Below are positions 61,001 through 64,000 of a DNA stretch of 64,000 bases, one piece after another. Position numbers and translations under genes: made by a program. A model generated the notes under the pieces. It was given only the letters and a program-made list of their open reading frames with translations. It had not been told where the DNA came from and ran no database searches. Every line of letters starts with the position of its first letter. Within the stretch, counting starts at the first letter, position 1. Where the stretch lies: NCBI GenBank assembly GCA_964036275.1, contig OZ038435.1, positions 31,601,521 through 31,665,520 of the forward strand, in the 5' to 3' direction. Origin of the DNA: Litoditis marina. Lineage: Eukaryota; Nematoda; Chromadorea; Rhabditida; Rhabditidae.

Positions 61001-64000
61001 GTCATCATGCACGAATATGATGTACACAAATAGATAGAAAAGACAAAACTTTTATGAAGAGCCCAATAAACCGTATATATCTTCAGCTGTTAGACATAAT
61101 CACATCAGTTAATCAATTGCTCTGAACAAATTGTGACAGATTCATGACCTACCATCGATTGTTTTTATCGTCCACATCATCTTTCAGACTGACTGCCGCT
61201 GGCGCACGATCGGGAACCACTAGAAAAAATACTCATAAAATATGCTGTTTTGAATTTTCTGATGTGGTTTTAACAGAAATATTGCATCTGAAACAATCAA
61301 AAGTGAACTCTTACAGTGTACAACTTGGCTGGTTTCAAGAAGGGAATAATGTTTTCTGGATGTGTGTTGTAATGTGGCTCAGAAATCTAATTTCGCTTCG
61401 AACTATTTCTATTTTTCCCTCAAAAAATACGAACGGCTATTTGGGAATGTCCCTATGGCACCGTGGAAAATCATAGAGAACCGTGCATATATAGTCTCGG
61501 CTGTAGTGGTGTACGCAACTCACCAACGTAGAACTTTCCGAAGAATGGGAAACTCTGTCCGCCGTCCCTACTCATTCTGATCTGTACCATTCCAGTTTTG
61601 TGGAACATGGGCATGATGCATCTGGCGCGCACTCGGTTCAACCGTTTACAATCCACTTGCCAGTTTTCGAAATTGACCTGAAAAACGAGAATGTACTAGA
61701 AGTGAATGGAACTTACACGTAGAACGTGAAGATAAGAAACGTACGCGCCAATCTGCTCCCTTACTCATTTTATGATGTTTTCATATCAAACATGTAGCTC
61801 AAAAACTACAGCGTGTTTCACATTTGAAAGCCCAAACTGCAATCGAAGAGCAGCATTATGAAAACTAAAGTGGTTTCTGGTGTATTTCGACGTCAATGGA
61901 AAGAACTGACTTTTACATTGTCCTTTGCCCGGAGACATGGTCCCGACACGTTGACCGCCATTCCACCCTGCATGGGTCCCCAGGGAGGAGCCGTCATCAT
62001 ACCACCTGAAGGAAGTGGAACTCATTTTTCATGTTTTTCACAGACATATTGCTCCCCCACACAACTGCACAAATAAATGAAACTCAAAATGTCCTTGTTC
62101 ACATTGTAAACAAAACTGTGTTTGTTGACCCGTTCACTCTTCAAGTTTGAATAAATTTGTGAAATTGTCTAACCGTTGGAAGCGTTGGTGCACCCAGCCG
62201 GTATGATAACCTCGTCCACACGATGAATCCATCTGCCGGGGGTCAACACGTTGGAGAAGTAGCCCAGTTTCCAGAGACGACCTGTAAATATGCCAACTTT
62301 AGCTCACGTTTATGATCGAGTGAAACGTGAAAAGCACGCGATAAACTTAGAACCTGCTATTGAAAGTGTAATCGCTGGTTATCGCAAAATGATCCACATA
62401 AACGAACAGTTTCTAAAACATGTTTTCCCTTATATTCCACGAGGAAAAATCTCAAAGGTTGTAAGACTTTTAATTATTAACATACGTGCCCAGTGGAAAA
62501 AGCCACTCAATATCATTATGACCCTGAATCTAAGTTTCAAAATCGTTTCGATTCATTCGAGAGATGACATTAAGGATAGCTTTGATTCAAATAAATATGA
62601 AAAACATCGGAATGCTCACCATGTCCAGAGTACGGCAGCTGGTACCAGCCGGTTCCGTTACCGCCGTTGAAGCCAGCTACAGCTGCCTGTTTTCCTCCGA
62701 AGCCGTTCAAACCTAAAAACAATCAAATACAACATTTTCAATCACATACTTTATATAGTAGAGCCCACTACAAATAGCTATTCCTTTTTTCACAACTTCC
62801 TGACATGCGAGGGATACATAAAACACCTGAACATACCTCCTGCTTCGTTACTTGTAGTCCAATTGAGGCGAGCGTAGTTGAAAATTGCGAAAGTTCTGGA
62901 AATACACAACGTTTCATCTTTCGATGAGTTAAAACTGAGGTAGAGAAAACTTTTTTACCAGAATGTGAGGAACCACTAGTAACACAAACTCAGAACATAG
63001 TTCACGATACGGTTGTCTGAACGAGTCGACAATACCTGTGTACACCACTCCTTGTAGTTTCATCAATGAACACTCCAGTCTTTCAAAATTTCGACCTAAT
63101 GAATCGGGATCAAACTAAATTTTCAGAAAAAAGCAATTGTTCATCTGTTGTAATTTTTCACCTGATTTCATCTGTTGCAAGAACCATCTGGAAGGTATTC
63201 TGCCAGTCCTTCACGTGTTCGAATTGAGATACGTCAAGTGCCCTCGGGGCACCACCGTAAGCCATCTAAACGGGTAAACTTTTATTGTGAGTTGAAATGT
63301 TCGCAGGGAACTTTGAGATTCCATAGACTCCTCAACTCTGTTATGTCAGGACGTGACTGAAAACTCAAATGCATTTTCCCGAATATTGGTGTAGATAAAG
63401 TAGTGCGAGTTTGAGTTTTCGTTCCGGTGCCAATATGAGCAGGTATAGAACTAACATTTATGTTTTATGTACACTTCTCGTAATAAGTCAATATCCAAGT
63501 AAGTTTGGAAACTTACCCTATACCAAGTAACAATGAAAGCGTGTTCAGCCCTCCATCCGTTGGCACCCGTGTAACCATCCTGCGAAAATACGTTTGTATG
63601 TACACAAGGCAATAGAATAAGATCTTATGATCAACAGAATAACAAAACTTATCATGGTATTGGATACATTATGGGATCAGCTCTTTCTAAAGCAAGTCTT
63701 ATCGGTGCAGGCTGCCCTGACCCGCTGTTTTGGTTGTTTGATCCCGTGTTTTGTGGTTGAAAGTTGTAAACTACGATGTTATTCGAAACTAAACCACAAC
63801 GGAAGTTTGTTCATATAGATTCAGTATGTCCTTATCTCACGAATCCGAAGACTTGTCAGGTGAATTTGCTCAAAACTGGCCTTACGTTGCGCCTAAAAGT
63901 CGAAATAGCATACCTGTACGTGACGTGTGATGTTGTCCAGTAGGAGTGGGTCAACGACCATTCCCGGTTGCGAAACCCTTCCCGGCATCTGTCTTTTCCT
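52065..64000 (-). CDS. mesh: Mesh/SUSD2-like membrane protein: NIDO-AMOP-VWD-Sushi-TM (31 exons, 5' end cut)
   Basis: Exons in reading order: 64000-63914, 63579-63517, 63265-63162, 62895-62837, 62712-62620, 62281-62174, 62005-61917, 61677-61524, 61219-61153, 60872-60759, 60591-60492, 60306-60212, 59916-59772, 59464-59352, 59048-58959, 58479-58354, 58082-58005, 57795-57647, 57533-57463, 57202-57094, 56806-56658, 56453-56322, 56109-56037, 55691-55531, 55011-54879, 54385-54206, 53632-53579, 53420-53329, 53107-53043, 52935-52845, 52268-52065; about 1115 residues, all in phase. Seen in order: NIDO ([20 protein letters not shown]), a Cys-containing beta region, AMOP (W...C...W, PCPCKLSQ), VWD ([16 protein letters not shown] to [13 protein letters not shown]), Sushi (ISCGPLL to AWCRG), a transmembrane helix ([14 protein letters not shown]) after a basic stop, and a charged tail with RKRK and DDDD. 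Drosophila Mesh works at smooth septate junctions; SUSD2 shares the layout. The N-terminus and signal peptide lie beyond 64000. Confidence 0.92.
52415..52462. repeat. CTCTACTGG minisatellite
   Basis: Four to five imperfect copies of TCTCTACTGG in the last intron of the Mesh-like gene. Confidence 0.6.
52715..52843 (+). mobile_element. Transposable-element 3' remnant, family R4, copy 2
   Basis: Shares TGTATGATGATCATCGCCTC, AAGCGACGTGA and an ATATGTAA-rich tail with 12935-13048. The GC-richer sequence just upstream (52525-52715) is open in one frame ([17 protein letters not shown]) and may be more of the same element. It ends next to exon 30 of the Mesh-like gene (52845-52935), inserted antisense to it. 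Confidence 0.5.
53863..53985. mobile_element. Short palindromic MITE, family R3, copy 2
   Basis: Terminal inverted repeats TTAAAGAAGGACGATTATGT and its exact complement at the right end. The inner pair TTTAAACTGCAAT / ATTGCGGTTTAAA is also present. Same family as 11190-11309 and 54689-54812. Located in an intron of the Mesh-like gene. Confidence 0.85.
54689..54812. mobile_element. Short palindromic MITE, family R3, copy 3
   Basis: 124 bp, ends TTAAAGGGGGACGATTATTT / AAAATCGTCCCTCTTTAA. More diverged from copies 1 and 2 (GGGGG in place of GAAGG). It lies 700 bp from copy 2, in an adjacent intron of the Mesh-like gene on the other side of the Sushi exon. Confidence 0.8.
55735..55753. repeat. 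19-C homopolymer run
   Basis: Uninterrupted C run followed by a pyrimidine-rich stretch to about 55860, in an intron of the Mesh-like gene. Confidence 0.9.
60124..60391 (+). repeat. 37-bp direct repeat on both sides of an exon
   Basis: TTTTTTATAATTGCAGAG followed by TTCGTAATCTCAAAAAAAA occurs at about 60124-60160 and again at about 60355-60391, with no difference seen. The pair flanks exon 60212-60306 of the Mesh-like gene. Confidence 0.75.

Overview
The window is animal genomic DNA: split genes with phase-consistent introns, short T-rich splice acceptors (TTTCAG, TTTCCAG, TTTTAG), about 37% GC, and many dispersed repeats. Acceptor style, and three start codons that sit 0-25 nt after an acceptor-like CAG (what a spliced-leader site would look like), point to an ecdysozoan, most likely a nematode. 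The species cannot be told from the sequence alone; a tardigrade is not excluded. All exon models below were built by eye from splice sites, reading phase and protein similarity.

Layout. 1-4.57 kb: no gene; a cluster of GGCGCC palindromes, a near-perfect 135-bp inverted repeat and dispersed repeats. 4.59-7.85 kb (+): five-exon gene for a 189-residue coiled-coil protein with a C-terminal membrane anchor. 7.85-12.07 kb: repeats, including a roughly 147-bp-period array. 12.07-21.0 kb (+): complete 17-exon gene for an NCLX-type (SLC8B1) cation/Ca2+ exchanger whose cytoplasmic loop carries seven tandem copies of a module with RRLSF phosphorylation motifs. 21.0-25.88 kb: repeats, no gene seen. 25.88-32.16 kb (+): a locus for secreted low-complexity proteins, with one TATA promoter and signal-peptide exons followed by three large 3' exons (A, B, C), all with phase-1 acceptors.

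The right half is on the minus strand. 34.07-32.71 kb: small basic protein of 147 residues. 50.42-35.08 kb: a protein with a GWNDPPQ motif, a Gln/Pro-rich middle and a C-terminal SRA1/Sec31-type helical domain; its 5-kb intron is empty and another intron holds a 596-bp terminal-inverted-repeat element. 64.0-52.07 kb: 31 exons of a Mesh/SUSD2-like single-pass membrane protein (NIDO, AMOP, VWD, Sushi, transmembrane, tail), truncated at its 5' end by the window edge.

The genes do not form one pathway. The exchanger is predicted to be mitochondrial, the SRA1-like protein nuclear or cytosolic, the Mesh-like protein a cell-junction or surface protein. Three same-strand genes (Mesh-like, SRA1-like, small basic protein) are separated by 1.0-1.65 kb and could in principle be co-transcribed, but the spacing is wide for a classical nematode operon.
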